Positions 52,260 through 63,447 of a stretch of 64,000 nucleotides of DNA are shown in pieces (the first letter of the stretch is position 1; every line of letters begins with the position of its first letter). The position numbers were made by a program, and so were the translations under genes. The DNA comes from Athripsodes cinereus (lineage: Eukaryota > Arthropoda > Insecta > Trichoptera > Leptoceridae), in contig OX388313.1 of the NCBI GenBank assembly GCA_947579605.1, forward strand, positions 3,844,001 through 3,908,000. Reading direction: 5' to 3'. Below the pieces are notes generated by a model that did no database searches, was not told where the DNA came from, and worked only from the letters and a program-made list of their open reading frames with translations.

Positions 52260-54080
52260 CCTAATTTTTGACGTGTTCAAATCAACTCTAAATGCGTATT
52301 CTGAATATATTATTTTTGTCCACGTAGACCCATTTATATCACATCTCGTTAGAAGTGAGAATGTCGGCAAGAAAAGACGAAACTCAACAATCCAAGTTGA
52401 ATGTACTTTATATACAGCATAAGAAAAAGAACAAAATAACACACTATCTACATGCGTGAGTTACGTATTATTCAATAGTTTTCAAGAGTATGGTGGTTAT
52501 GTCGCTACCTGTTAGTTCACACGTATATGCTAATTCCATTCTAAAGGCCATATTCATTCTCCCAATAGTTGAGGTTGATCTGAAATAGTTACAATGTGTT
52601 AAGCGTTTATTTACATAGCCGACACGATCTGCAAACAACACGAACTAACAATAACTACGTTGTACACTGATATATTATATATTATGGTTTAAATTACTGT
52701 AAACACTAAATACCTACCTACCTATCTTAGTGGCACATGGTTAATTGTTTGCGCCCTGGAAAATTAATAAAAATAAAATAAAACAATTTCCTAAAAACAC
52801 GACAAAAAATATTAATGTTAATAAGATTTTCATCATTCATCATTTTATCAACGTCAGAAAATACAAAATTAAATCATTTAAAGCTACTGTCGATAGAAAA
52901 ATTCAATGCTGTCAAAACAAAATGTAGAAAATAGAATGAAAAATGGATTATAACAAATTCAGGAGTTGACACAATGGTTTAATATTAATAGTTTTATTTC
53001 TAAATCAAAGAAATAACTTTGATATTTCTGGAAATTATCTAAGTATCAGGAATTCTATTATCGACCGCGAAATCAAAGAGAATCCAAGTTCTTACCTACA
53101 AACATACTCTGTGACATTCTTATCTGAAAGAAAATTAATCATTTTTAACCGTTGGCAATACTTACACACACTACTGCGATATAGCAGTGGCGTGACAAAA
53201 CTTTTTATATAAGTCATGCTTTCATAATTAATATTCAGTTATTTATACAAGGGCCGCACTGAAGATGTGTTTTAGACGGAAATCGAAGCTTTTTTTGTGT
53301 AGTTTACAAGGATGATAATCCTTCAACTTTTTTGCTATCAGCTTTCATAATTGTGATGGTATAGGAATTTAAAAAACCTAAACCAACTTCTTATAATAGA
53401 AATAATCCCATTTTATCCAGTGTATGTTGAGTCCAATAATATTTGCGATCATGTATTAAATTTTAAAACATGAGAATTTTTATTTTGTTAAGCAAACCGT
53501 TGTTACAAGCTATGTTTTTTGCATATATGAAAAACGTGCCACTGTGATATAGTAACCTACAAACTTCCTTTTAATAATGTTGCCAGTATAGCGCTGCGAC
53601 ATGTCATTCTTAATTTAAATAATGCACCGTCAAAATAAAATTTAAATTTGGAAGCGGAAGAAGTTTGGACCGAATGATAATATTTTGACGTTTCCTTGTA
53701 TTCTTTGCAGATGGTTTTAATGTGTTTTGCAGAAATTATCTTAATTTCATATGTAGACATGAATCAAATCTAAAATTAGTTATTTATTATACCGAAAACG
53801 TATTCTAAAATTATATTCTAAACGTATTCTAAGACTAATCATCTTGAAACATTATTTTTTTTACTTTACTCGATTTGGACTCAACGATGACAGTATCACT
53901 TTAATCTTAATTAATGATTCGTGTTTATTTTTAATTCAATGACAAGGCAACATTGTGCTTTAAAGAATCAGAAGAGAGAGAAAGTATATTTTGTCTAACG
54001 AATGAACTCCAGGCTCGTTTAGGCGATTTTCACTTTGGGATTTCATGAAAAACTTTCACCAATAATTCCACCTCTACTAC
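52260..54080. other. mostly unannotated; possible ribozyme-like core at 53259
   Basis: No coding signal. The stretch at 53259-53290 reads CTGAAGA, T, GTGTTTTAGAC, G, GAAA, close to the layout of the foldback cores, but stem II and the following block pair poorly. The rest is AT-rich. Confidence 0.35.
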
Positions 54081-54084
54081 AAGC

Positions 54085-54285
54085 CATTTAATTTCTAATG
54101 AATGCTCTCCTATTCAATGTGCTCAACACATATTCTTCCTGGAGTATCTGGTTTTTATTATGATCTGGCCATTTAACACTCAGAAGACCATGTCCCCGTG
54201 TACCTTTCTTCTTAGCTATCTTCTTTAGGAATTTGTTCAAATCTCGATTTTCATCATTTCCTTGCGACATGCCTATGCACTTTCA
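54085..54285 (-). mobile_element. LINE-A fragment, heavily decayed
   Basis: A 60-codon minus frame reads KKGTRGHGLLSVKWPDHNKN and YVLSTLNRRAFIRN, recognisable as eroded RKRGRPR, DHVDQI and LSKRNRRACMRN blocks. Confidence 0.5.
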
Positions 54286-54603
54286 AGTTGGACATTGCAT
54301 TGTTTCTCTTAGGTAAAGCAGTTGTATTTTTTTTTATTTATTTATGTGTGCTGTCTGAAGTGTGTAACTGGTTATAAATAAAACGATCTTGTGAATAACG
54401 TGACGGAAAACACAAGTGATCCAGTACTAGAATCCACACACATACTTCGCAAGACCGTGAATAAAATAAATGAACATTAAAAGAGGAAGTTTGCTAGCTT
54501 CAGAGATGTTGCATTCAGAATGGTCTTCATTTGATGCTCAAAACCAATATACTACATAAATTATCTAAATAAATATTAACTGGGCATGTCTGCATGTCTA
54601 TTG

Positions 54604-54850
54604 TTTATTGTTTATTGTAAATCATTCCCCATAGGCCCCTTACAGGACACTTGGGTTCATCATAATTACACAGGATAAAAAGAACAACATTAAAAGAATA
54701 CAAAGTAGTAAGGCATCAAAATCGAGACAAAACAATGAAAATTGAGTAAAAAAGTTGCCGAACATATAAATTTGAACATAAATAATAATTATATAATGGG
54801 AATAAAAATAATAATAATAATGCATTTTTCAGTACTAGAAGGATGTAAAG
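54604..54850 (-). mobile_element. probable LINE 3' UTR
   Basis: TTTATTGTTTATTGTAAATC, CCCTTACAGGACACTTGGGT, then A-rich sequence. The layout is a T-led minus insertion like 35205-35485. The family is not defined. Confidence 0.4.
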
Positions 54851-54934
54851 AGTCCCCTTAGTACCACGTCTTTAGTACAATATTTAATTTTTTAACAAAA
54901 GTCCTTTTGTTTATATGGCAACACAAAAAGAAAA

Positions 54935-55222
54935 CAATGTGTTGGACATATTGAGCGAATGCACGATGAAAGGATGACGAAGAGGATATATGTATTAACC
55001 TAAAAGAGGGTGTGTGGTAAAGCGCGGACGTCCAAGAACCGCGTGACTTGATCACGTGGACCAAATTCTTAAGGACGGTCGCGTGTTAAATAAAAGAAAT
55101 CGGCGTGCATGTATGAGAAACTGGATGAATGTAGAGGAAGCGAAAGAAGTATATAAGGATAGATCTATATGGCGTTCCGTTCTCTCTGTCTACCCCACCT
55201 GGGACACAGCGTGAGGGTATAG
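54935..55222 (+). mobile_element. LINE-A 3' coding end
   Basis: Blocks in order: GGACATATTGAGCGAATGCA, AAGCGCGGACGTCCAAGAAC, CTTGATCACGTGGACCAAAT, CGGCGTGCATGTATGAGAAA and TGGATGAATGTAGAGGAAGC. It ends CACAGCGTGAGGGTATAGTA. One frameshift near 55010 separates the halves. Confidence 0.75.
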
Positions 55223-55491
55223 TACAGTTAAGCAAAAAAAATGGAAAATAAAATTATGCTCTATGTATGAACTTCGAGAATATTATTTTACATATCTTTA
55301 CTTCTTTTTATAATAAAAACGCAGATACCAAAGAAAATTAAATTTGTCAAATTTCACGAACGAAGAATTGTTCTAACAACATTACCATTTTTTCCCATTT
55401 TATTTCATTTTAATAAAGAACGGGATATAATGCAAGGATTGATATGATACCAAATAAGTGTAGGTATTTTTTTATTAAAAAATATGTATCT

Positions 55492-55975
55492 GTAAATACA
55501 ACTTTATACACCTTTTACAGTAAGCTAAAAAATTGTGTAGTAAAAATGGGGTTTTTTTTATTTTTTTTATTTTTACAATATTTAGAATCAAACAGTCGTT
55601 TCACAATATGTTGACAATTAATACATTTAACATTTAGACCAGCGAAGATTCCACTCTTACCAGAAATGTCTCAGTCTTGAGAAAAAAAAAGTAAAAGTTA
55701 AAATTCTCTAAAAAAAGTCAAAGTAAATTTAAAAACAACGATAATACAATACTTAAAACAATACAAAAACATAAATATAAAAGCAAAAAATCCTAAAATA
55801 CTAGAAATCAGTACTTCAGTCACATTAGTCTTGAGATAGAAAGTAAAGTTAAAATTTTCTGAAAAAAGTCAAAGTAAATCTAAAAATCTAAAAAGTTGAG
55901 CGGCACCTGGGATAGAACCGTGAACCTCATGTGCATGACGCCGAGACTCAACATCCAAGCTAACAACGATAATAA
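55492..55975 (-). mobile_element. tRNA-derived SINE, family T1, split by an insertion
   Basis: The 3' part (55492-55552: ACAACTTTATACACCTTTTA) and 5' part (55905-55975: CACCTGGGATAGAACCGTGA, CGAGACTCAACATCCAAGCT) would be contiguous in an intact copy. The joint lies between GGGG and CGGCACC. Confidence 0.75.
55553..55904 (-). mobile_element. T-led insertion inside the SINE, with internal duplication
   Basis: It begins TTTTTTTATTTTTTTTATTT. A block with TTAAAATTCTCTAAAAAAAG and GTCAAAGTAAATTTAAAAA (55674-55735) recurs at 55831-55890, about 158 bp on. It is probably a minus-strand LINE tail. No clean target duplication was seen. Confidence 0.5.
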
Positions 55976-55989
55976 TTGTCTTGTATTTG

Positions 55990-56090
55990 AAGTTTTACGA
56001 AAACTTGCTTTTTACAGGGCTTTCGTAAACTAGCAGAAAAGAGTGGGACATCTATTCTTTACCGAGGGTTCCACGAGCTAGTTTACAATA
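55990..56090 (-). repeat. Rep-A repeat, 5' fragment
   Basis: TTTGAAGTTTTACGAAAACT, TGCTTTTTACAGGGCTTTCG, AGAAAAGAGTGGGACATCTA and ACCGAGGGTTCCACGAGC are the reversed 5' half. Confidence 0.65.
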
Positions 56091-56394
56091 CATAATATTA
56101 TTCTAATGCATTACAAGTATGTATGTATACTGTATTCAGAAGTAAGTATGTATGTATTGGTGTTGAAGTCGAGTTAATGTATGCATGCATCTATTATAAG
56201 TCAATACTCTATAAGAAACGCGGTACTGTTAATTATTTACTAAGTCTTATTGCCAATATATAGCAAGGGAGTCATCATAAGAGAAAAAAATAGTATACAT
56301 GAACTTTTAACAGGGTGATTTGGGTTTTAATACCGTTGCTAGTAATTCTTGGACGTCAATTTTTCATTCACACCTTTTTAATATTTATTTATTT

Positions 56395-56578
56395 TAGGGA
56401 CAGAGTATCAACAAGATGATGGAGCGACCAAATTAAGGAGGGCACACAGAGCTGACTACACGGGGCCTTGCACATGGCGGAGGATCGCTCAAGGTGGAGA
56501 CAGATGGTCTACAGAACGAAGCATGATGGTCACGATCCTTAGGATTGAGGGACCGACGGAGATGATGATGATGATTTA
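56395..56578 (+). mobile_element. LINE 3' end, family L4, (GAT)n tail
   Basis: CGACCAAATTAAGGAGGGCA, GCACATGGCGGAGGATCGCT, then an MAEDRSRWRQMVYRTKHDG coding block, a stop and GACGGAGATGATGATGATGA. It is directly followed by a family R tail on the other strand. Confidence 0.7.
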
Positions 56579-56670
56579 TTTATTCATTCTTTATTGTACA
56601 TTAATTACAAACAATTACATAAAAGGTAAACATTCAAGTTAGATACAATCAATATACAGAGGGCGAGTTT
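56579..56670 (-). mobile_element. LINE 3' UTR fragment, family R
   Basis: TTCATTCTTTATTGTACATT and AATATACAGAGGGCGAGTTT match the reversed family R tail. Confidence 0.55.
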
Positions 56671-57745
56671 AGATTCCCAATGTTTCTTACAAAAAGAATT
56701 CAGAGCAAGTTTTATGATACAAAACGATTTATTGACAGTATTTTGAGCATGTGAAATGCAAATTTAATTCAAGCTGTGGCTCGAGCAAGGACCATAAAAC
56801 AAATCTCAACACAGCGTTTTGGAAATTGACTATATTTTAATTGATAGGTATATTATTTTCACTTATGAAGAGTAAAACTTAATCTCACAAAGAAATCCGA
56901 AGTAATAATCTCCTAACATGTCCACAAAATAACAATATACCAATGTGCAAGTGCATTATAATACAATGGTATATATAGAACAGTTCCCATTCAAGTCTTG
57001 ATCTAAATATAGAAAAGTATCGCCTAGGTATACTAATATGTTGTTACAGTTCACATTGATGTATTATTACTTATAATTGTGTATACTTGTAGGTATATAA
57101 GTAAGATTAACTTGTACTCGCAATCATGGAATAAATACTATTCCAACTTTTAAGTCTGAATAAGTGATCGTCGTCTACAAATAGAGATTAGCATTGTTTT
57201 TTTTATTTTATAGTTTACGCAAACATACAGTTATTACAATACATAGGTAATACAAATAGATAAAAAAAATGGCACATAAACCAGCAAAGTTTGCTAACAC
57301 ATTACAAAATAAATCTTACCGAACATACTACAATGAAAGAAAAAAAGAACATGATAATTTTAAAGAATCACTGCCGAGTCCAAAAACCCGCCAATCATGC
57401 GCATATATTATAAAGAAAACTTACAGTAAGGGAAGGATTAGGGACAGAAACGGTTAGGAGAAAGAAAGACATCAATAGAGCGGAAGACCCTTGCCTATGC
57501 CCGCCGAGACCCAGAATCTGTCAAAGATCTAACAATCATCCTTTTAAAACTAGAAATGGACTCATGAAAAATATCCATGTCTACAAAAAAAAGCATTGTA
57601 ATTGTCACATGACCGGTGAACGAATGAACTTTGAAGATAATTAGTGATGCACCTAGGCTGTTTGAAAGTAAGCGTAGTCCTGGTAAATCTAGTTGGGCAA
57701 TTGATAAAAATTGTACCGACTTAAAAGCATGAATGGCTTAAAAAT
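56671..57745. other. no recognisable feature
   Basis: A T-led stretch at 57195 may be another LINE tail. A 62-codon lysine-rich frame (57269-57457) has no recognised domain. Confidence 0.35.
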
Positions 57746-57748
57746 ATC

Positions 57749-57890
57749 AAATGTTTAGGATATTATTTTTTTATGTTTTAACTGGATTTGGGCATAATGC
57801 AAAGACGATAAAACCAATCAGATGTCTCGATTCGGGAATCACACGTACACAATGCAATATTGTGCAAAATCTAATCATAAGAAGTGGGAA
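57749..57890 (+). repeat. two-copy repeat (with 25233-25371)
   Basis: AACCAATCAGATGTCTCGAT, ACACAATGCAATATTGTGCA and AAAATCTAATCATAAGAAG parallel the first copy. It again keeps an ATG frame with MFRI and TQCNIVQNLI. Confidence 0.6.
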
Positions 57891-58317
57891 AATCGGTGAA
57901 CAGTTTTCATCAATTCCGTCATTCTCACTGTCAACAATATAAGGTCAACCAGACCTAGAATGGATCAGGAACTCCCATAAACAAATTTTTATTCCCGACT
58001 GTCAGTTTGGACGCATTCTGACCACAGAATAAAAGCCACTGCCATTTGAAAAATTACCCAAAAGTGAATAGATTATTGTACAAATTATATGTACTTTTTA
58101 TCCCCCCCCCGTAGCAGAATAATACCAAACTCTCCTGTCAGAAAGGCTATAAAATTGTTTAATGATTTGAATGTTCATGTCGATATTTTCAACATAACAT
58201 ACAATGACTTTATCGCCAGGATAGAGACTCTCCTTTGATTCTGTTTCTTTTTGATGATATCTTTTTTTTCTGTCTCGCTGCTTTTTTTTATTGGCATTTC
58301 TTTGTTTTATTTTTCTG

Positions 58318-58360
58318 GCTGATTTCGCCTTGGCCAAAAGCTGTTACGGTCCCAGTGCAG
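58318..58360 (+). repeat. short CTGGGATCGC repeat copy
   Basis: GCTGATTTCGCCTTGGCCAA and GCTGTTACGGTCCCAGTGCA match the copy at 35860 with a mutated left end. Confidence 0.5.
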
Positions 58361-58361
58361 G

Positions 58362-58890
58362 GAGATATTTTTAAAATAATAATTACATCACCCATCCTTT
58401 ATATCTTATTTTAAATGGGACAAAAATGACAACTTACATGTTTTGGTGAATGAAGTTTTGGTTTAATTGTAGATAGTTTTATCTTCAGACTAGCCATAGC
58501 TAATTAGTTATCCGGGTTTAATTATGCATAAGTGAAGGTTTGTTTGTGTTCTGTAGATGAATTTGACTTAGTAACATTATACCATTATAGCGACTATCTT
58601 GGTACACCACATACACATAGTAATTAAGATCAATGTTCTAATACTATAATAATATAATGTTTGTTCAAAGCTAATCATTGATGCATTCGTATACTGACGT
58701 TGCATTGGAATTGCATCACTTGCAATTACTCATTATTAATAATCAGAGATCGGATTATAATTGAAACCACTGAAATGAAAAAGTCTCACATTATTTTCTG
58801 CAATTTTCAAGTGAATAATGTAGGTCTACAAAAAATAGTTTATTTTTAGTAAAAATTAAACACTTAAATTCAGTATTTCCACATAATAGA
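58362..58890. other. no recognisable feature
   Basis: AT-rich sequence without features I can support. Confidence 0.4.
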
Positions 58891-58894
58891 GACG

Positions 58895-59205
58895 AGCAAT
58901 ATTCTCTCCACTTGTTTCCGTCCTTGGCCATGCGTAGAGTATCCGGAACCGAAGATCCAGATGTTTACTGGGTCATGCCGTTTCACCTAGTCAGTGCACG
59001 ACCCCGAGATCCTCTTTACTATTGACACTCCACTTTTTCCGGGTTATCTTACTCTCTTCTCATGATGTGTCCAAAGTATTGCAGTATGCGTCTTAAACAT
59101 GTGGTGGACAAGCTATCCAGGATATTCAGCTCAGCTTAGATGGACTCGTTGGCTCGCATGGCCGTCAATGGAATCCGGAACATCCTGCACGAGCGCACCA
59201 CATTT
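58895..59205 (-). mobile_element. LINE 3' coding fragment related to L4
   Basis: On the minus strand, blocks resembling RRILQYFGHIMRRE and MAKDGNKWRE are readable between stops, with AMRANESI before them. It is a decayed C-terminus of the same general type as 56395-56578. Confidence 0.55.
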
Positions 59206-59559
59206 TAAGAACATCGATACTTTACATTCATAGATAAAAAAAAATTGGCGATTTTCACATAATATCACTTCTGTCTCACGATATTTAGAAATTTTGTCAC
59301 GCTTTTAAAAAAAATAAGCATGAAGTATCGATGGATCAAAGCACAAAAGACACATGTCCACGATTTAGGTAAACTGAGTCAATAAATGTACCTACAAGAT
59401 CGGTTGCAACGTCAACGTTGCAATATCCTGGTTTCATAATTACCAATAATACTTGTATCATTATCGAAATTTTAATACAAACCAAATGCCACACGTTCTT
59501 AAATTAACATTTTTTGTGCACAGATTTAACATGTCACATAGAATATTTGAGAATACAAT

Positions 59560-59760
59560 TTTTTTTTAATCTACTTAAGAAACTTTTTTAAAGCCAGCTT
59601 TTAAACTCAGCTATAACAATATTTGCCAGATCTTTGCAATCCACCGGTAAAGTATTATACCACTTCACTCCTAGGTAGGAGAAGTGGTTTTGAGCAAACG
59701 TCGTATTTTTTTGATAATTTTATAAGACCACCTAGACGAGGCAATGTGTTAATGCACTCC
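59560..59760 (-). mobile_element. LINE C-terminal fragment, family L8
   Basis: The minus strand encodes FAQNHFSYLGVKWYNTLPVD and LANIVIAEFKSWL, the 'sy.gv..yN.LP' post-reverse-transcriptase signature of a LINE. No UTR or tail was resolved. Confidence 0.6.
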
Positions 59761-59782
59761 GCCGACGCCGGGTGGATCGGAT

Positions 59783-59970
59783 CAGAGGCCTGAGTCAATA
59801 ACACATTTTCACGTTACGTTTTCGTTCCGTTAGCGTTCAAATTTAGACGATGTTGCGCCAAAGTGTTAATTTTCGTAACGAAATTGACACTTGCTTGCAA
59901 CTTCGTCTATACTCGAACGTTAACGGAACGAAAACGTAACGTGAAAATGTGTTATTGACTCGGGCCTCTG
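59783..59970. mobile_element. MITE with 66-bp inverted repeats, family M3
   Basis: CAGAGGCCTGAGTCAATAAC on the left and, from the right, CAGAGGCCCGAGTCAATAAC. ACGTTACGTTTTCGTTCCGT continues both arms. It is 188 bp long. The target duplication is uncertain; GGCCT occurs in direct orientation at both ends. Confidence 0.75.
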
Positions 59971-60424
59971 TTATATATTCCTTGCAATCTATATCAAATT
60001 ATATCGACTTTCTTGATTCTTCAAAAGCACATGTCGATTAATTTAAATTAATTATAAAATTAGTTAATTAATTTAGAATATCAAACTTTCAAAACATAAT
60101 TTCTCTAAACTGTCAAATGTGGACATGTGTCTTCTGTGCTTTAAACCATCGATATTTTGATATCGTTGACAAGCCATGCATATAAAAAACAATATTGTAA
60201 ATTTAATCGTTAAATGATTTTTTCGTCCCTAGCGACGACTCAAACTGCCAATAACCGATTTTTTCCAATAATTTATGACATGAAACATTTAATAATGTCG
60301 GATGATAAAATATAACGGTAGCATATACGTAATATTTTAAATTTTATCTTGACAATAATATCAAAGTTACGATGTTTTAAAAGTGCGCCTTTTTTCATAA
60401 TGAAGATGCGTATTTCCGTAATCC

Positions 60425-60559
60425 CGTGGAGTTTCCGGTAAAGAATAGGATGAGGTGCGCCACCCATCCTGAATGTGTCAGCTTTTATTGTCACGGAGGG
60501 ATAAAATTATAAGTTTATTGCAAGCAGCTAGTCCGCTGGCTACCCCACTTGTGGGAGAT
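60425..60559 (+). repeat. Rep-A repeat, target of the 60560 element
   Basis: GTGGAGTTTCCGGTAAAGAA, GGTGCGCCACCCATCCTGAA and TCCGCTGGCTACCCCACTTG. It ends abruptly at GTGGGAGAT; the rest of the Rep-A tail (GTCATGATGGGATGG) resumes at 62225 after the inserted element. Confidence 0.75.
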
Positions 60560-62220
60560 CGTTACCTTACTTTGAAAAGGTTCTAACTAACAATTTTTGC
60601 AAAAATGAGATTTTTGTTTGAAACGGTAGCATTTTCGGCTCTCTGTCATCTGTTGAAATATTGGTGAAAATATATTTTGAATAAGGAAGTTTTTAGTATT
60701 CCCAAGTTCTATCTTCACGTAATTTTTAGAAAAATTAACTTTGAAAAGGTTCTAACGTCCGCTTGAACTTTCTGTGGTATATTTTTTCTATGAATTTGAC
60801 AGTTCAATGTATGTGACGCGAGTTGTTGATTTATGTAGGCTGGTGTGTGTCGTTTTTCTTGCTTTTTTCACTAAACCTTTATATTTATGTTGTAATTTTG
60901 TGGTAACAGATACTAAATAAAATATTTGTCTGTTTATTTTTAACCATATAACTTTGCAAACTATTTATAAGTGTATATAATATTGTGTTATAAACAACAC
61001 CTATATTTTGAACACGTGGTTTTAATGGGCCACTTGCAGATTTTTTTACATAAAATTTTAAATTAATACGAAAGACACACATTCTATCTACCTATTCCCT
61101 CACGCCGCATCCCAAGAGGGGTAGGCAGAGAGAACGGAACGGCATATCAATCTGTCCCTACATACTACTTTTGCCTCCTATACATTCATGCAACCTCTCA
61201 TGCACGCACGTCGATTTCTCTTACTCAACACACAGCCGTCCTTGAGACTTTGATCTATGTGATCAAGCCATGTAGTTCTCAGACGCCCGCGCTTCCTCAT
61301 ACCCCATCTTTCAGTAAAGTATGTCTTCTTTGTCATCCTCTCTCCATCCATTCATTTCACATGACCAAACCATCTCAATTATTTCATGCGTCTTCCTTAA
61401 CATTCCTCTTACACACCTAACCGGCATTCCGGACTCCTCTTTGTGCCCTTCTCCGACTTTGACGCAGCATGATGGGTGGCAAGTCTCATCGCTGTCATTT
61501 GCGTCAAAGTGCTAAGATGTATCGCACAAACACAATTTATTTTAATTTATCTTGAGCTATTTTCTGATATATTCGCTTTTAAAAATTGGATTTTCTCGAG
61601 GTGATCAAAAACGATTTGGCGCGACTAGCTCGATTTGTGTGAATTGTCTATGCATGTTATGTTATATTGTCACCAATAAAATAAATATGAAATAGAGAAA
61701 AACTGCTATAATACTAACTGATAACTTGGATTACATAAAAAAATGTACTAGGAGAGGAAGTTCTATTCATTCCTCTTTCCCTGATCTCACATCAGCTGAG
61801 AAAGGGTACGAAATAAATAAAAAAAAATGTGGAAGTAAGCTAAAATGTGATTCAGTTCAACTTTGAAAAGATATACTTTCAGACAACAGCAGAAAGTAAA
61901 TGTAATACAAAGACCATATATAAAATATTTATTTAACAACATTCCATTGGCAGATAGAACCTTTTCAAATTAGCTGTAGCTCTCCACTCAGACCAACAAG
62001 GTTCTTACTGCATGTTTAGGTATTTTTTATTTCATAAAATATTATGCAATATGAAATAAAAATGATTTCAAAAATAGAGCTGTATGTTTATAAACATAAG
62101 TGCATCATATTTTTTTAAATAACTTTTAAATAGAAAAACTTATATTAATTACAAACTTCAAACTGCCATAGCTCAAAACATTGTTATAGGTAGATAGAAC
62201 CTTTTCAAAGTAAGGTAACG
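60560..62220. mobile_element. 1.66-kb TIR element with CGTTACC ends and 4-bp AGAT duplication
   Basis: AGAT flanks it (60556-60559, 62221-62224). The ends are CGTTACCTTACTTTGAAAAG and, from the right, the same 20 bases. The inverted repeat runs about 27 bp. ACTTTGAAAAGGTTCTAAC recurs inside at 60738, and its reverse at about 61958. The Rep-A copy it split provides an empty-site comparison. No transposase frame is visible; a LINE-A copy is nested at 61087-61360. Confidence 0.82.
61087..61360 (-). mobile_element. LINE-A 3' coding end nested in the TIR element
   Basis: ATTCCCTCACGCCGCATCCC, GAGGGGTAGGCAGAGAGAAC, TTACTCAACACACAGCCGTC, TGATCAAGCCATGTAGTTCT and CTTCCTCATACCCCATCTTT are the reversed LINE-A blocks in order. 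Confidence 0.72.
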
Positions 62221-62334
62221 AGATGTCATGATGGGATGGATGTTTCTGTAAAAAAAGTAGTAGCGTCGAAACTCTGTATCACGCACTCCTAAAGGAAGTT
62301 CACATATATTATGTATATGTATCGTTAACAACGA

Positions 62335-62702
62335 ATATTAGAAGAATGAGCGGATGCAAGAAGAGTGTTGTGGACAGAATGCGCGTGAATAAACTACGGT
62401 GGTTTGGACATGTTGAACGAATGAACGAGGTATGAATGACAAAACGGATATACTAGTCTGAAAGAAAGGGTGTGAGGAAACGCGGGCGTCCGAGAACCAC
62501 GTGGCTTGATTATGTGGATCAAATTCTCAAGGACGGGCGCGTGTTGAGTAAGAGGAACCGACGTGCGTGTATGAAAAACTGTATGAATGTGGAAGAAGCG
62601 AAGGAAGTGTGTAAAGATAGATCTGTTTGGCGTTCCGTTCTCTCTACCTACCCCACTTGGGTTACGGCGTGAGGGAATAGAATAGAATAGGATAGAATAG
62701 AA
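62335..62702 (+). mobile_element. LINE-A 3' coding end
   Basis: RRMSGCKKSVVDRMRVNKLR and RWFGHVERMNE lie in one frame, then a frameshift near 62430, and RKRGRPRTTWLDYVDQILKD, SKRNRRACMKNCMNVEEAKE and WRSVLSTYPTWVTA-stop at 62472-62672. It ends GAGGGAATAGAATAGAATAG, a pentamer tail. Confidence 0.78.
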
Positions 62703-62704
62703 AA

Positions 62705-63220
62705 AAGAAGTAGCGTCGAAGCTCTGTGTGTGCACTCCTAAAGGTAGTTCACATAATATTATCTATGTGTATCATATACAACAGACCTACCTAGTTAATA
62801 CCTATTCAAATAGGTTGACTATCGGTGAGAAGAATGGAATTATTTATCTAGAGTGTTCTTAAAAATTATAAATAGGTATAGTTAATAACAATTTCAATGC
62901 CATCGATCATAAACTTTTGCAAACCAGAGTCCGGCAGTGAAAAGATTAAAAAGAATGATAAAAAAGAGTGAAAAAATCCATTCATGATAAAAAAAATCAA
63001 TCTTGTCTGCTTAGTATTATAATATTACCAATATACCTACTTGATAAATGTCTACTCAAAGTTTATAGTGGGATGGGTAAGGGTAAAAAAGTAATTAAAC
63101 TTTATTAAGATAAAAAAAATATTAATTAAGAAGAAGGATGCAGATAATTTTAAGTTTAAAAAAGGGAAAAATGTGGTGAGAGAAATGAAATCTTAATATC
63201 TTTATATTTATAAGTTGATT
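62705..63220. other. no recognisable feature
   Basis: A partial repeat of the sequence at 62255-62320 occurs at 62706-62775 (GTAGCGTCGAAGCTCTGTGT, CACTCCTAAAGGTAGTTCAC). This looks like a duplication spanning the LINE-A insertion. The rest is AT-rich. Confidence 0.5.
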
Positions 63221-63224
63221 TGTG

Positions 63225-63300
63225 ACGTCTCCCGTCATCATCCCGCACCCCTTGTGAGACAGGCAGAAAGAATCGAGCGCCACTTATTCCAAACGATGCA
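63225..63300 (-). mobile_element. LINE-A tail scrap
   Basis: CCCGCACCCCTTGTGAGACA and GGCAGAAAGAATCGAGCGCC match the reversed LINE-A tail at 48815-48870. Confidence 0.5.
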
Positions 63301-63447
63301 TGCTTTGATTTAAGAATCATTTCTTAAATTATGCTTTTCTATTCTTATATATTTGTGTATATGTATATTTATTTTAATTGGAGATACGTCAATGCAATGT
63401 GATTAATTGGAAGAAATTTACTATAAAGTAATAATCTCGCATTTTAT

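Larger units (their letters stand above)
59320..60170. repeat. inverted repeat pair about 0.8 kb apart
   Basis: ATCGATGGATCAAAGCACAA and AGACACATGTCCACG at 59329-59365 recur inverted at 60117-60155 (TGGACATGTGTCTTCTGTGC, TTTAAACCATCGATA). The pair brackets a LINE scrap and a MITE, so it may be the arms of a larger disrupted foldback or TIR element. Confidence 0.5.

Noticed and set aside
53259..53290. Additional hammerhead-like core
   Set aside because: CTGAAGA and GAAA are present, but stem II pairs only after assuming a mutation, an extra G intervenes, and no foldback arms flank it.
58098..58337. Lysine/arginine-rich minus-strand frame as a small basic protein
   Set aside because: The composition comes from T-rich simple sequence and the frame starts in a short repeat; no domain or partner copy supports it.
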